Below the pieces are notes generated by a model, which was not told the origin of the DNA, did not search any database, and saw only the letters and a program-made list of their open reading frames with translations. This document shows positions 1 to 6,560 of a stretch of 12,491 bases of DNA, piece after piece. The position numbers and the translations under genes were made by a program. Origin of the DNA: Thermoplasmata archaeon (GTDB taxonomy: Archaea; Thermoplasmatota; Thermoplasmata; Lutacidiplasmatales; UBA184); assembly GCA_030042815.1 (NCBI GenBank), contig JASHYY010000026.1, positions 1-12,491 on the forward strand, written 5' to 3'. The stretch's first letter is position 1, and every line of letters starts with the position of its first letter.

Positions 1-1
1 G

Positions 2-394
2 GAGATTCCCGACCTCGAGCAGCAGATGAAGCAGTACGAGCGGGACATCGATGCGGCGACCAACCGCACCGGCGGAGCCCCGATCGGCTCGGACGTCACG
101 AGCCTGCACTACCGCGTGCGCAAGCTCCAGCAGAAGGTCGTCGACCGGCAGCAGCGTGCGCGCGCGCTCGAGCTCCGGGCGGCGACGAAGACGCAGAAGA
201 CCGCCGAGCTCAAGGTGAAGGTCGACCGGTACGTCGAGGTCGCCCGCCTCGAGGAGCAGGAGGCCGCCGCGTACCGGCAGCGGGCGGACCGGCTGCAAAT
301 GGTCACGGAGCAGGACGTGGCGGCGCACCTGAGCCAGGGCGCCTCCGCGTCGAAATCGAGCGGCCGGACGGACGAGCCCCCCGGCACGCTATGA
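2..394 (+). CDS. Coiled-coil protein, 3' part only (5' end outside window)
   Basis: The reading frame is open from base 2, so the gene starts upstream. The visible part is 130 residues ending at the TGA at 392-394. An internal ATG at 26 exists, but nothing marks it as the true start. The protein is rich in Glu, Gln, Arg, Lys and Ala, with long stretches of heptad-like charged helix over most of its length, then a Ser/Gly/Pro-rich disordered tail of about 20 residues. No cysteine, membrane segment or catalytic motif is visible. Its stop overlaps the next gene's start (ATGA at 391-394), so the two are probably translationally coupled in one operon. I do not recognise the family. A coiled-coil scaffold or the tail of a larger protein are both possible. 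Confidence 0.75.
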   Translation, partial: EIPDLEQQMKQYERDIDAATNRTGGAPIGSDVTSLHYRVRKLQQKVVDRQQRARALELRAATKTQKTAELKVKVDRYVEVARLEEQEAAAYRQRADRLQMVTEQDVAAHLSQGASASKSSGRTDEPPGTL

Positions 395-933
395 AGCTCA
401 TCGTCACCGTCGGGATGCCGGGCTCCGGCAAGGACGAGCTGATCGGCGTCGCGCGCTCGATGGGACTCGCGACGCTCAAGATGGGCGACCTCGTGCGCGA
501 GGAGACGCGCCGCCGCGGGCTCCAGCAGACGAACGCGAACGTCGCCCGCATCGCCTCGGAGGAGCGGGAGAAGCACGGCCCGGGGATCTGGGCGCAGCGG
601 GCGCTCCCGAAGCTCACCGAGACCCGCATGCTGGTCGACGGCTGCCGTTCCGACAGCGAGGTGACGGTCTTCCGCCATCATTTCGGCGACCTGTTCGTCC
701 TCGGCATCTTCTCCTCCCCCGAGACCCGACACGAGCGGATGTCGACCCGCGGCCGGTCGGACGACGGCGCCGGGCTCCAGGAGTTCTACGACCGGGACCG
801 GCGCGAGCTCAAGTGGGGGATCGGCAGCGCGTTCGCCCTCGCGGACGGGATGCTCGTGAACGAGGGGTCGCTCGACCAGTTCCGGCGCGACGCCCGCGCG
901 ATGCTCGAGCGGATTCTCCAGCGCGACGACTGA
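391..933 (+). CDS. UPF0200 family P-loop nucleotide-kinase-like protein
   Basis: This 180-residue protein has a Walker A loop near the N-terminus (GMPGSGKD, residues 8-15). A KMGDLVREE segment at about 30-38 and a C-terminal helical region complete a layout like the dephospho-CoA/adenylate kinase superfamily. The match is to the archaeal UPF0200 (COG0237-like) family, whose members are about this length. The residue after the P-loop Lys is Asp rather than Ser/Thr; from memory acidic residues occur there in this family. A VDGCRS segment at about 87-92 sits where a Walker B strand would be expected. The substrate is unknown. It should not be called dephospho-CoA kinase without a test, because the archaeal enzyme for that step belongs to a different family. 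The ATG is fixed by the ATGA overlap with the upstream coiled-coil gene. The gene converges on the minus-strand gene ending at 941, with a 7-nt gap. Confidence 0.85.
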   Translation: MKLIVTVGMPGSGKDELIGVARSMGLATLKMGDLVREETRRRGLQQTNANVARIASEEREKHGPGIWAQRALPKLTETRMLVDGCRSDSEVTVFRHHFGDLFVLGIFSSPETRHERMSTRGRSDDGAGLQEFYDRDRRELKWGIGSAFALADGMLVNEGSLDQFRRDARAMLERILQRDD

Positions 934-940
934 GCGCGGG

Positions 941-1594
941 CTACTCCTCGACCATCTCGGCCGGCACTCCGTGCGCGAGGAGCGTGCGGACCGGCTCGAA
1001 CCGCTCGCGGTCGACCACGACCGCGACCCGGGAGCGGCCGCGCCGGAGCCGGTCGACCTCCCGCGCCAGGTGGCGGTCCCGGGCGCGAGCGAACTCGCGC
1101 GAGCCCCGGCCCGGAGCGACCTCCCGGTCCCAGGCCAGGGCGTACTCGTCCGGCGTCGAAGGGCTCGGGGGGGCCCGCGCGACCCGGTGCTCCCGCACGG
1201 TCCGGCGGACGAGCTCGACGTAGCCGATGTGCTCGGCGAACAGCGAGGCCGAGCGGTCCTCCGAGGGGTCGAGCGCCTCCGCCGGCGTTCCGCGGAGGTG
1301 GGCCCAGGCGATCGTCCGGACGAACGACGGATTCGGGACCCGCACCTCGCCGAACCGGACGAGCCCGCGGACCTCGCTCGTCTCGGCGGACGTCAGCGGC
1401 ACCACCGGCTCCGCCTCCGCGAGGACGAAGTAGTCCGTGAGCCCCCGCAGCTCCTCGGCCGAGACGCCGAGGCCGACCGCCTGGGCGGCGAACGCGTCGA
1501 TCGCCGCCACGGCCTGGTCGGCTTCCGTCGTGAGCCCTCGGACCGGGGCGACCAGGAGGACCGGGCCGCCGTCCGGGACGCGGGCGGTGATCAC
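941..1594 (-). CDS. Unrecognised 217-residue protein coupled to a COG1395 regulator
   Basis: The GTG start at 1594-1592 overlaps the stop of the upstream regulator (GTGA), which fixes the start; the reading frame stays open further upstream only as an overlap with the regulator. The product is 217 residues, soluble, with no signal peptide, membrane helix or cysteine cluster. The N-terminal third has a beta strand (GGPVLLVAPVRG) followed by an Ala-rich helix. The middle carries VPLTSAETSEVRGLVRFG and an AWAHLRG segment. The C-terminal part has an Arg-rich helix (about 170-190) and then a strand-helix unit (VAVVVDRERFEPVRTLL). That last unit faintly resembles the C-terminal part of TraB/PrgY-type domains, but the hallmark N-terminal motifs of that family are missing, so I do not assign it. 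Coupling to the regulator suggests shared function or autoregulation. Codon use matches its neighbours. Confidence 0.8.
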   Translation of the reverse strand: MITARVPDGGPVLLVAPVRGLTTEADQAVAAIDAFAAQAVGLGVSAEELRGLTDYFVLAEAEPVVPLTSAETSEVRGLVRFGEVRVPNPSFVRTIAWAHLRGTPAEALDPSEDRSASLFAEHIGYVELVRRTVREHRVARAPPSPSTPDEYALAWDREVAPGRGSREFARARDRHLAREVDRLRRGRSRVAVVVDRERFEPVRTLLAHGVPAEMVEE

Positions 1595-2580
1595 GGACGC
1601 TCTCGCTCCGAGATCTCGTCGAGCAGCTCGTCCGGGTCGCGGTGGCGACGCAGTTCGGAGGCGTTCAGGACGGCGAGCCCGCCGATCGTCGGCCGGTGCA
1701 CGGTCTCGCGGACGACGAACATCGCGTGGCCCTCCGCGACCCGCGCGAGCCCGTGGAGCATCTCCGCCCGGTGGAGGGCCGTGCGCAGGCTCCCGATCGC
1801 GGCGAGCAGGATGTCCGGCGTGCGTCCGAGCGCGTCGAACGGGGCGCGCATTGTGACCGTCACCTCGAGCCCGAGGCCATCGAGCTGCTGGAGCACGCCG
1901 TCGCGCCACGGGTCCCCGGTGGGGGGGAGCGCGTGCTCCGCGGCCGACGCTTCCGGCGTCGCGGGTTCCTCCGTTCCGCCCGGCGCGCTCCGCACCGGGG
2001 GCGAGAGGAACAGGTCGATCGGGCGCACGATCGGTTCCCCGAGGTACGTCTCGATCCGGTCGATCACGGTCACCTCCGCGCCGGCGCCGTCCTCGTAGAG
2101 CTGGATCGCCCGGCGGGTGACGCCGGCGACCGACGCGAGCCCGCCGAGCGAGAGGCCGTGGGCCGTCCGAAGCTCGCGCAGGCGCTCGCCGTCGATGCGG
2201 GCGAACGTCCCGCCGGGGCTCGCGTAGAGGAACGGCGGGAGCGCCTTCTCGAGGAACTCCTTCAGCGTTTCCTCAGTGATGATCGGGACCCCGTACCGCG
2301 TGTAGACCACGCCGGCGTCTAGGTCGGAGGCCCCCGACGTCTGCCCGAGGACGAGCACGATCGCGGGGAAGAGCCGACCGAGCTCGCCGAGCCGACGGGC
2401 CTCCTCCGCGTCGAGCGCGTCGATGTTCTTCAGGACCTTGATGAGCAGGAGCGTCGCGTCCCGCCGGGCGGCGAGGTCGAAGCTCGAAGGACGGATGCCG
2501 TGGGTGTCGGCGACGTAGAAACCGGCCCGCTCGAGCAGGTCGCGAGTCCGCTCGATCCACTTCTCGCGCTGACCCGCCAT
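1591..2580 (-). CDS. COG1395 archaeal HTH-type transcriptional regulator
   Basis: This 329-residue protein matches the archaeal 'putative HTH-type transcriptional regulatory protein' family (COG1395, MTH_967 type), whose members are about 310-330 residues. Residues 1-120 form an alpha/beta domain containing IRPSSFDLAARR and LLLIKVLKNIDAL, both family hallmarks. Residues 122-131 (GGTFARIDGE) lead into a Cro/C1-type helix-turn-helix at about 132-187 (LRELRTAHGLSLGGLASVAGVTRRAIQLYE, split here only by family knowledge). A Pro/Glu/Ala-rich linker covers about 197-224. A C-terminal alpha/beta domain (226-318) carries RAPFDALG and a LNASEL strand. The ATG at 2580 sits about 36 nt from a strong TATA box and follows a G-rich stretch (GGGGGA). 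The gene overlaps the next one by GTGA. Its target genes are not known from sequence; autoregulation of this two-gene operon is plausible. Confidence 0.9.
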   Translation of the reverse strand: MAGQREKWIERTRDLLERAGFYVADTHGIRPSSFDLAARRDATLLLIKVLKNIDALDAEEARRLGELGRLFPAIVLVLGQTSGASDLDAGVVYTRYGVPIITEETLKEFLEKALPPFLYASPGGTFARIDGERLRELRTAHGLSLGGLASVAGVTRRAIQLYEDGAGAEVTVIDRIETYLGEPIVRPIDLFLSPPVRSAPGGTEEPATPEASAAEHALPPTGDPWRDGVLQQLDGLGLEVTVTMRAPFDALGRTPDILLAAIGSLRTALHRAEMLHGLARVAEGHAMFVVRETVHRPTIGGLAVLNASELRRHRDPDELLDEISERERP

Positions 2581-2611
2581 CCGGTCCCCCGTAGAAACGA
2601 TTTACCACTCG

Positions 2612-2619
2612 TATATAAA
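2612..2619 (-). promoter_or_regulatory. TATA box of the COG1395 regulator operon
   Basis: On the minus strand this reads TTTATATA, the best archaeal TATA box in the window and an A+T island in very G+C-rich DNA. Its centre lies about 35 nt from the regulator ATG at 2580, so transcription should start near 2590 and give a leader of about 10 nt containing GGGGGACC. The element is nearly symmetric and could also fire towards the plus strand, but that would leave a leader of roughly 100 nt before the metallophosphoesterase start. Confidence 0.75.
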
Positions 2620-2631
2620 GGACTATGCTTT

Positions 2632-2659
2632 GCTCTCTCGGAAGCCGAGGGAGCCTCGG
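2632..2659. repeat. Three-arm palindrome between divergent genes
   Basis: Three alternating arms are present: GCTCTCTCGG (2632-2641), CCGAGGGAGC (2645-2654) and CCTCGG (2654-2659). Arms one and two pair over 10 bp with one G-U wobble around a 3-nt loop. Alternatively CCGAGG (2645-2650) pairs perfectly with CCTCGG (2654-2659). The two pairings exclude each other. The block lies just upstream of the regulator TATA box and 80 nt before the metallophosphoesterase. It could be an operator with repeated half-sites or a folded leader. The remainder of the 159-nt gap 2581-2739 shows no gene. Confidence 0.5.
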
Positions 2660-2739
2660 GCCGCGGCACCGGTCCGTCCTCGCGCCCTTCCGCGCGTCCC
2701 GCGCGAACCCTCATCCCCTGTCGGCGGTCCCGGAGACGC

Positions 2740-3573
2740 ATGGAGACCCGGCTCGAGCCGGTGCCCGGCGCACCCGCGCTCGTCCTCGCGCCGTACGACC
2801 GACGGAGGCCGCGTACGCTCGTGGTCGCGGACGTCCACCTCGGCCTCGGCGGCACCCGGGCCCGACCCGAGGGGCCCCCCGAGGGCTCGGCGGACCGACT
2901 GGCGGACGAGCTCGGACGCCTCGTGCGCACGGCGCGCGCGGACGCGGTCGTCATCGCCGGCGACGCGAAGCACCCGATTGTCGGCACCCCGCCGCCCCTG
3001 CGACCCGTGGTGTTCCGCTTCTTCGGCGCGCTGCTCGAGACCGGCGTGCCGGTGGACCTCGTGCTCGGTAACCACGATGTCGGGATCGTCCCGCACCTGC
3101 CGCGCGAGGTCGAGGTCCATCCGGCGGGCGGACTGGTCCGGGACGGGGTCGGGATCTTTCACGGACACCGGTGGCCCTCCAACCCGGTGCTGCGGGCGCC
3201 GCACCTGGTCGCGGGCCACCTCCACCCGGGGTTCCGGCTCGCGCCGACGGCCGACGACCCCGAGGGGAAGCGACGGTGCTGGGTGCGCGTCGAATTCCCT
3301 GCGGCCGCCGTGCGCCCGCGACGCCGGCGGCGGCACGCCGAGATCGCCGCGCGCGAGATGGTGATCGTCCCCGCGTTCCACCCCCTGGCCGGGGTCGAGG
3401 CGCTCAATCGCAACCGCCCGACGCGGGGCCGGTCGTTCCTCTACCGTCGGTTCCTCGCCCGGGGGAGCGCACGGGCCTACCTGCTCGACGGGACCGACCT
3501 CGGGCCGCTGCCTATGCCCCCGGCGCCCGGCCCCCAGAAGCGAGGAGGGGCCGCACGGCCGACGGCTCGGTGA
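2740..3573 (+). CDS. SbcD-related archaeal metallophosphoesterase (COG1407)
   Basis: This 277-residue protein is a calcineurin-like phosphoesterase with the full set of metal-binding motifs in order: DVHLG (D31, H33), GDAKH (D75), GNHD (N111, H112, D113), HGHRWP (H141-H143) and GHLHP (H160, H162). The GDAKH and HGHxWP forms are typical of the archaeal SbcD-related family (TIGR00024/COG1407). The family's C-terminal part (VPAFHPLAGVEALN and a YLLDGTDLG segment) is present too. The substrate is unknown; a role on nucleic acids or cyclic nucleotides is only inferred from the fold. The ATG at 2740 is chosen because homology begins right after it. The frame is open back to 2500, but that part runs antisense into the regulator. 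No good TATA box is seen at the usual distance; the best A-rich spot is 2706-2716. Its last 62 nt overlap the convergent yyaL-like gene. Confidence 0.88.
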   Translation: METRLEPVPGAPALVLAPYDRRRPRTLVVADVHLGLGGTRARPEGPPEGSADRLADELGRLVRTARADAVVIAGDAKHPIVGTPPPLRPVVFRFFGALLETGVPVDLVLGNHDVGIVPHLPREVEVHPAGGLVRDGVGIFHGHRWPSNPVLRAPHLVAGHLHPGFRLAPTADDPEGKRRCWVRVEFPAAAVRPRRRRRHAEIAAREMVIVPAFHPLAGVEALNRNRPTRGRSFLYRRFLARGSARAYLLDGTDLGPLPMPPAPGPQKRGGAARPTAR

Positions 3574-5626
3574 CCGGGGGCGCGCAGACGGTCCCGAAGC
3601 AGACGAGCGCGCGGGCGTCGATCCGGCCCGCCACGGCTTCGAGCTCGATCGGCAGCGAGAACGGCTCGGGCGGACGGCCCTCGAAGACCCAGACGTTCGG
3701 ATGCCACGCGTGCCGCGCCGCGCGCAGGAGGTCGCGCGCCGCGGCGCCGTTCCCTTCGACGACCACGGTGGCCGGGGGCGTGGTGGCGAGCCCCGCGGCC
3801 AGCGCCGCTCCGGCGGCGAAGAGTCCCGAGCCCCCGATGCGGGCCGAGACCGGCCCGAGGAGGGCGACCGCCTTCTCGTGCCACCGTTCCTCGTGGAGGA
3901 GGGAGGAGAGGCGGAGGAAGGCGAGCGCGGCCCCCGCGTTCGCGGACAGGTGGGGGCTGTCCTCGAGCGGGTACGACGGTTCGGAGATCCCGGCGACCGC
4001 GGGACCGTCGTAGAGGCGCGGAGAGAGGTCGCGCAGGAGACCGTCCTCGCCCCGGTAGTCTCGGTCGACCAGCTCGAGCAAGCGGACGGCGGGAGAGAGG
4101 TAGTCGGGGCTCGCGAGCGCGCCGGCGAGCTCGACGAGGCCTGCGGCGAACGCCACCTGGTCCTCGAGGAGGCCGAACCCACCGGCGTCGGCGGCATCGA
4201 CTCGGTGGGCGACGCCCCGGTCCGGGTCGTACGCGTGGGTGAGGACCCGGTCGGCGGCGCGGCGCGCGTCCGCGAGGACGCTCGAGTCGCCGAGGAGCGG
4301 ACCCGCTCGCGCGAACGCCCCGAGGAACCGACCGTTGATGTCGGAGTAGACGGCCCGGTCGACCGACGGAGGGGGGCGCTGCGTGCGGGCCGCCCGCAGC
4401 TTCGAGATCGCCCGGTCGAGCGTGGCCGCGGGCCCGCCGGGGAGGTCGAGCCCCTCCGCGGCCTCCGAGAGCGGGAGCAGGCGGAACAGGACGTTCTGCT
4501 CCGGGTCGTGGGGCATGCGTCCGTCGCTGCCGATGCCGAAGAAACGACCGACGAGCTTCGCCTCTTCCGTCGTGAGGGCGGCCTTGAGCTCGGACCGGCT
4601 CCACGTGAAGTAGCTCCCGTCGTCCCCGGGGGCGTTGTCCGCGTCCTGGCTCGCGCCGAACCCGCCGTCCGGGTCGCCGAGCACCTCCCGGACCCAACCG
4701 ACGGTGCCGTGGACCACCTCGAGGAACCGAGGGTCGCCGAACCGCTGGGCCCCCTCGACGTAGGCGGAGAGCAGCGCCGCGTTGTCGACGCCCATCTTCT
4801 CGAAGTGGGGGATGTGCCAGCCCTCGTCGACCGAGTAGCGATGGAAGCCGCCGCCCACCTGGTCGTACAGTCCGCCGTCGGCCATGCGGAAGAGCGTCTC
4901 GCGGGCCCGGTCCGCGCTCGAGCCGGCGTCGTGGGCGAACGACTCCCACAGGAGGAACGACACCGCCGTCGGGTGGGGGAACTTCGGCGCCATCCCGAAA
5001 CCGCCGTTCACCGGGTCGTACCCCGAAAGGATCTCGTCCCGGACGTTCGCGACGAACGCCTCGAGCGGCCCCGAGTGCGGGGGACGCGCCGCGCGCATCC
5101 GGGCGAGGGCGCTCTGGATCGCCTGGGCGTTCTCCCGGATCCGCTCGGGCTCCTCGCGCCAGATCCGGGCGACCTCCTTGAGGACGCGCCGGAACCCGGG
5201 GCGACCGTGGCCGTCCGTCGGAGGGAAGTACGTGCCGCCCAGGAACACCTCGCCTTCGGGCGTCAGGAACCCCGTCAGGGGCCAACCGCCTTCCCCGGTC
5301 AGCGCTCCGACCTGCCGCTGGTAGCGTCGGTCGACCTCAGGGTGCTCGTCCCGGTCGACCTTGACCGCGACGAAGTGCTGGTCGAGCAGCCGGGCGACCT
5401 CGGGGTCGGCGTACGTCCCCTCGTCCATTACGTGGCACCAGTGGCACCAGGAGGCGCCGATGTCGAGCAGGATCGGTCGGTGGGTGCGCGCCGCGAGGGC
5501 GAACGGCTCGGGCCCCCACGGGTGCCAGTCGATCGGCTGCTCCGCCGCCGAGCGCAGGTACGCGGACGGGGCCCCCGCGAGGCGCGAGGCGCGGTGCTCC
5601 ACGGTCCCTTCCGACTCCGGCGCCAC
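3512..5626 (-). CDS. YyaL/SPATA20-family thioredoxin-domain protein (DUF255, COG1331)
   Basis: This 704-residue protein has the usual family length. It begins with a family-typical thioredoxin-like domain: SAYLRSAAEQPIDWHPWG (residues 21-38), then the redox/metal motif CHWCHVM with C61 and C64, then GGWPLTGFLTPEG and GGTYFPP. The rest is a long helical domain of (alpha/alpha) barrel type like sugar-processing enzymes, with GGFGMAPKFPHP, YDQVGGGFHRYSVDEGWHIPHFEKM (read here in parts) and QDADN motifs. The biochemical function is not established; a thiol-disulfide or carbohydrate-related role is inferred from the domains. The protein looks cytoplasmic, with no signal peptide. The start is GTG at 5626-5624. 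Family homology begins within about 10 residues, and CCTTAGAAT lies about 26 nt upstream, which fits a leaderless transcript. The 3' end overlaps the convergent phosphoesterase by 62 nt. Confidence 0.93.
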   Translation of the reverse strand: MAPESEGTVEHRASRLAGAPSAYLRSAAEQPIDWHPWGPEPFALAARTHRPILLDIGASWCHWCHVMDEGTYADPEVARLLDQHFVAVKVDRDEHPEVDRRYQRQVGALTGEGGWPLTGFLTPEGEVFLGGTYFPPTDGHGRPGFRRVLKEVARIWREEPERIRENAQAIQSALARMRAARPPHSGPLEAFVANVRDEILSGYDPVNGGFGMAPKFPHPTAVSFLLWESFAHDAGSSADRARETLFRMADGGLYDQVGGGFHRYSVDEGWHIPHFEKMGVDNAALLSAYVEGAQRFGDPRFLEVVHGTVGWVREVLGDPDGGFGASQDADNAPGDDGSYFTWSRSELKAALTTEEAKLVGRFFGIGSDGRMPHDPEQNVLFRLLPLSEAAEGLDLPGGPAATLDRAISKLRAARTQRPPPSVDRAVYSDINGRFLGAFARAGPLLGDSSVLADARRAADRVLTHAYDPDRGVAHRVDAADAGGFGLLEDQVAFAAGLVELAGALASPDYLSPAVRLLELVDRDYRGEDGLLRDLSPRLYDGPAVAGISEPSYPLEDSPHLSANAGAALAFLRLSSLLHEERWHEKAVALLGPVSARIGGSGLFAAGAALAAGLATTPPATVVVEGNGAAARDLLRAARHAWHPNVWVFEGRPPEPFSLPIELEAVAGRIDARALVCFGTVCAPPVTEPSAVRPLLASGGRAPGA

Positions 5627-5647
5627 GGCCGCGGACGGCTTCGGGAG

Positions 5648-5656
5648 ATTCTAAGG
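5648..5656 (-). promoter_or_regulatory. TATA-like element of the yyaL-family gene
   Basis: The minus strand reads CCTTAGAAT, an A+T-richer patch centred about 26 nt from the GTG start at 5626. The same CCTTAG core occurs at the same distance before the beta-CASP nuclease gene (10690-10694). That spacing predicts transcription starting at or very near the start codon. Confidence 0.5.
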
Positions 5657-5700
5657 ATTGTCGGGAGGTGAAGCCCGGAGGCGGGGGCAGTCGTCGCGCC

Positions 5701-5724
5701 GTAATCGGCTGACCGCCGCGTTAC
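5701..5724. repeat. Imperfect inverted repeat upstream of the psmA promoter
   Basis: GTAATCGGC (5701-5709) faces GCCGCGTTAC (5715-5724), an inverted repeat with one extra or altered position. It sits about 14 nt upstream of the psmA TATA box, where archaeal activators or factor-binding sites often lie. It may be an operator for the proteasome/exosome operon; chance is possible in G+C-rich DNA. Confidence 0.35.
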
Positions 5725-5738
5725 TGCCCGGGTGCCCG

Positions 5739-5745
5739 TTATAAG
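5739..5745 (+). promoter_or_regulatory. TATA box of the psmA superoperon
   Basis: TTATAAG stands out in its G+C-rich surroundings, with its centre 37 nt before the psmA ATG at 5779. It predicts a transcription start near 5766 and a leader of about 13 nt. Between box and start lies CCTCGG (5751-5756) facing CCGAGG (5765-5770), a 6-bp perfect inverted repeat that would overlap the predicted transcription start. Confidence 0.65.
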
Positions 5746-5778
5746 GGCGACCTCGGTGCCGACGCCGAGGCACTCGCG

Positions 5779-6534
5779 ATGGAGATGCAACCGGGCCAGA
5801 TGGCCTACGACCGCGCGATCACGGTCTTCTCGCCCGACGGCCGGCTCTTCCAGGTCGAGTACGCGCGCGAGGCGGTCCGGCGGGGCGCGACCACGGCCGG
5901 CGTGGTGTACTCGGACGGGGTCGTCCTCATCGCGGACCGACGGATCCCGAACCCGAAGCTCGCCGAGCCCGCCAGCCTCGAGAAGATCCACCAGATCGAC
6001 GAGAACATCGCGTGTGCGACGGCGGGGCTCGTTGCGGACGCCCGCGTGCTCGTCGACTACGCCCGGCTCTCGGCCCAGGTGAACCGCGTCACGTACGCCG
6101 AGCCGATGTCGGTCGAGTTGCTCGTCCGCCGGATCTGCGACTACAAGCAACAGTACACCCAGTTCGGCGGGGTTCGGCCGTTCGGCACGGCGCTCCTCGT
6201 CGGGGGGTACGATGAGGGCGGGATCCACCTCTTCGAGACCGAGCCGTCCGGCTCGCTGACCAGCTTCAAGGCCGCGAGCACGGGAGGGAACAAGGGGCCG
6301 GTGATGGAGCTCTTCGAGCAGAAGTACCGCCCCGGGATCGACCGGGACTCCGCGGTCCTGCTCGCCCTCGAGGGCCTGCGCGCCGGGCTGGACGAGGGGG
6401 GCAACCTCTCGCAGGTCGAGGTCTGCACGGTAGAGAAGGGAGTGGGGATGACCCGGCTTCCTTCGGACGAGATCCAGAAGTACGTCGCCCGACTGCCCCC
6501 GGTGGGCGGAACGGGTAAGAGCGCCCGCGCGTAG
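5779..6534 (+). CDS. psmA: 20S proteasome alpha subunit
   Basis: This 251-residue protein forms the alpha ring of the archaeal 20S core particle, which gates substrate entry and docks the PAN or Cdc48-type ATPase. The N-terminus carries the alpha-type signature: the gate YDR (Y10-D11-R12), then ITVFSPDGRLFQVEYA and REAVRRG. It also has LEKIHQID, containing the Lys that lines the ATPase-docking pocket, and YTQFGGVRPFG. As expected for an alpha subunit there is no processed propeptide with a catalytic Thr. Length is normal. A second in-frame ATG lies two codons downstream; the first is used because it lies closer to the TATA box spacing, but either is possible. It is the first gene of the proteasome/exosome superoperon, 26 nt before SBDS. 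Confidence 0.97.
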   Translation: MEMQPGQMAYDRAITVFSPDGRLFQVEYAREAVRRGATTAGVVYSDGVVLIADRRIPNPKLAEPASLEKIHQIDENIACATAGLVADARVLVDYARLSAQVNRVTYAEPMSVELLVRRICDYKQQYTQFGGVRPFGTALLVGGYDEGGIHLFETEPSGSLTSFKAASTGGNKGPVMELFEQKYRPGIDRDSAVLLALEGLRAGLDEGGNLSQVEVCTVEKGVGMTRLPSDEIQKYVARLPPVGGTGKSARA

Positions 6535-6536
6535 GT

Positions 6537-6554
6537 CCGCCCCGTTGGGGGCGG
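6537..6554 (+). repeat. GC-rich hairpin in the psmA-SBDS gap
   Basis: CCGCCCC (6537-6543) pairs perfectly with GGGGCGG (6548-6554) around a GTTG loop, starting three bases after the psmA stop and ending six bases before the SBDS ATG. There is no T-run after it, so it does not look like an intrinsic terminator. It could stabilise the upstream mRNA end or damp SBDS translation. Confidence 0.55.
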
Positions 6555-6560
6555 CTCGCC

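Noticed and set aside
391..933. Naming the UPF0200 gene coaE (dephospho-CoA kinase)
   Set aside because: The P-loop fold is similar, but the known archaeal enzyme for that reaction belongs to another family and no substrate residue here is diagnostic.
941..1594. Assignment to the TraB/PrgY family
   Set aside because: Only the C-terminal strand-helix unit is reminiscent; the N-terminal family motifs with conserved His and Glu are absent.
1595..1909. Longer N-terminus for the 217-residue protein
   Set aside because: The extension is Arg/Ala/Pro-rich and overlaps the regulator; the GTGA overlap at 1594 is the natural start.
971..2098. 375-codon plus-strand open frame
   Set aside because: It is antisense to the regulator and its partner, has no start signal and no recognisable motif.
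3477..5285. 602-codon minus-strand open frame
   Set aside because: It is the frame-shifted shadow of the YyaL gene on the same strand, with an Arg/Pro/Gly-rich product.
3701..5671. 656-codon plus-strand open frame
   Set aside because: It is antisense to the well-supported YyaL/SPATA20 gene; its product is Arg/Glu/Val/Gly-rich with no recognisable domain, as expected for G+C-rich shadow frames.
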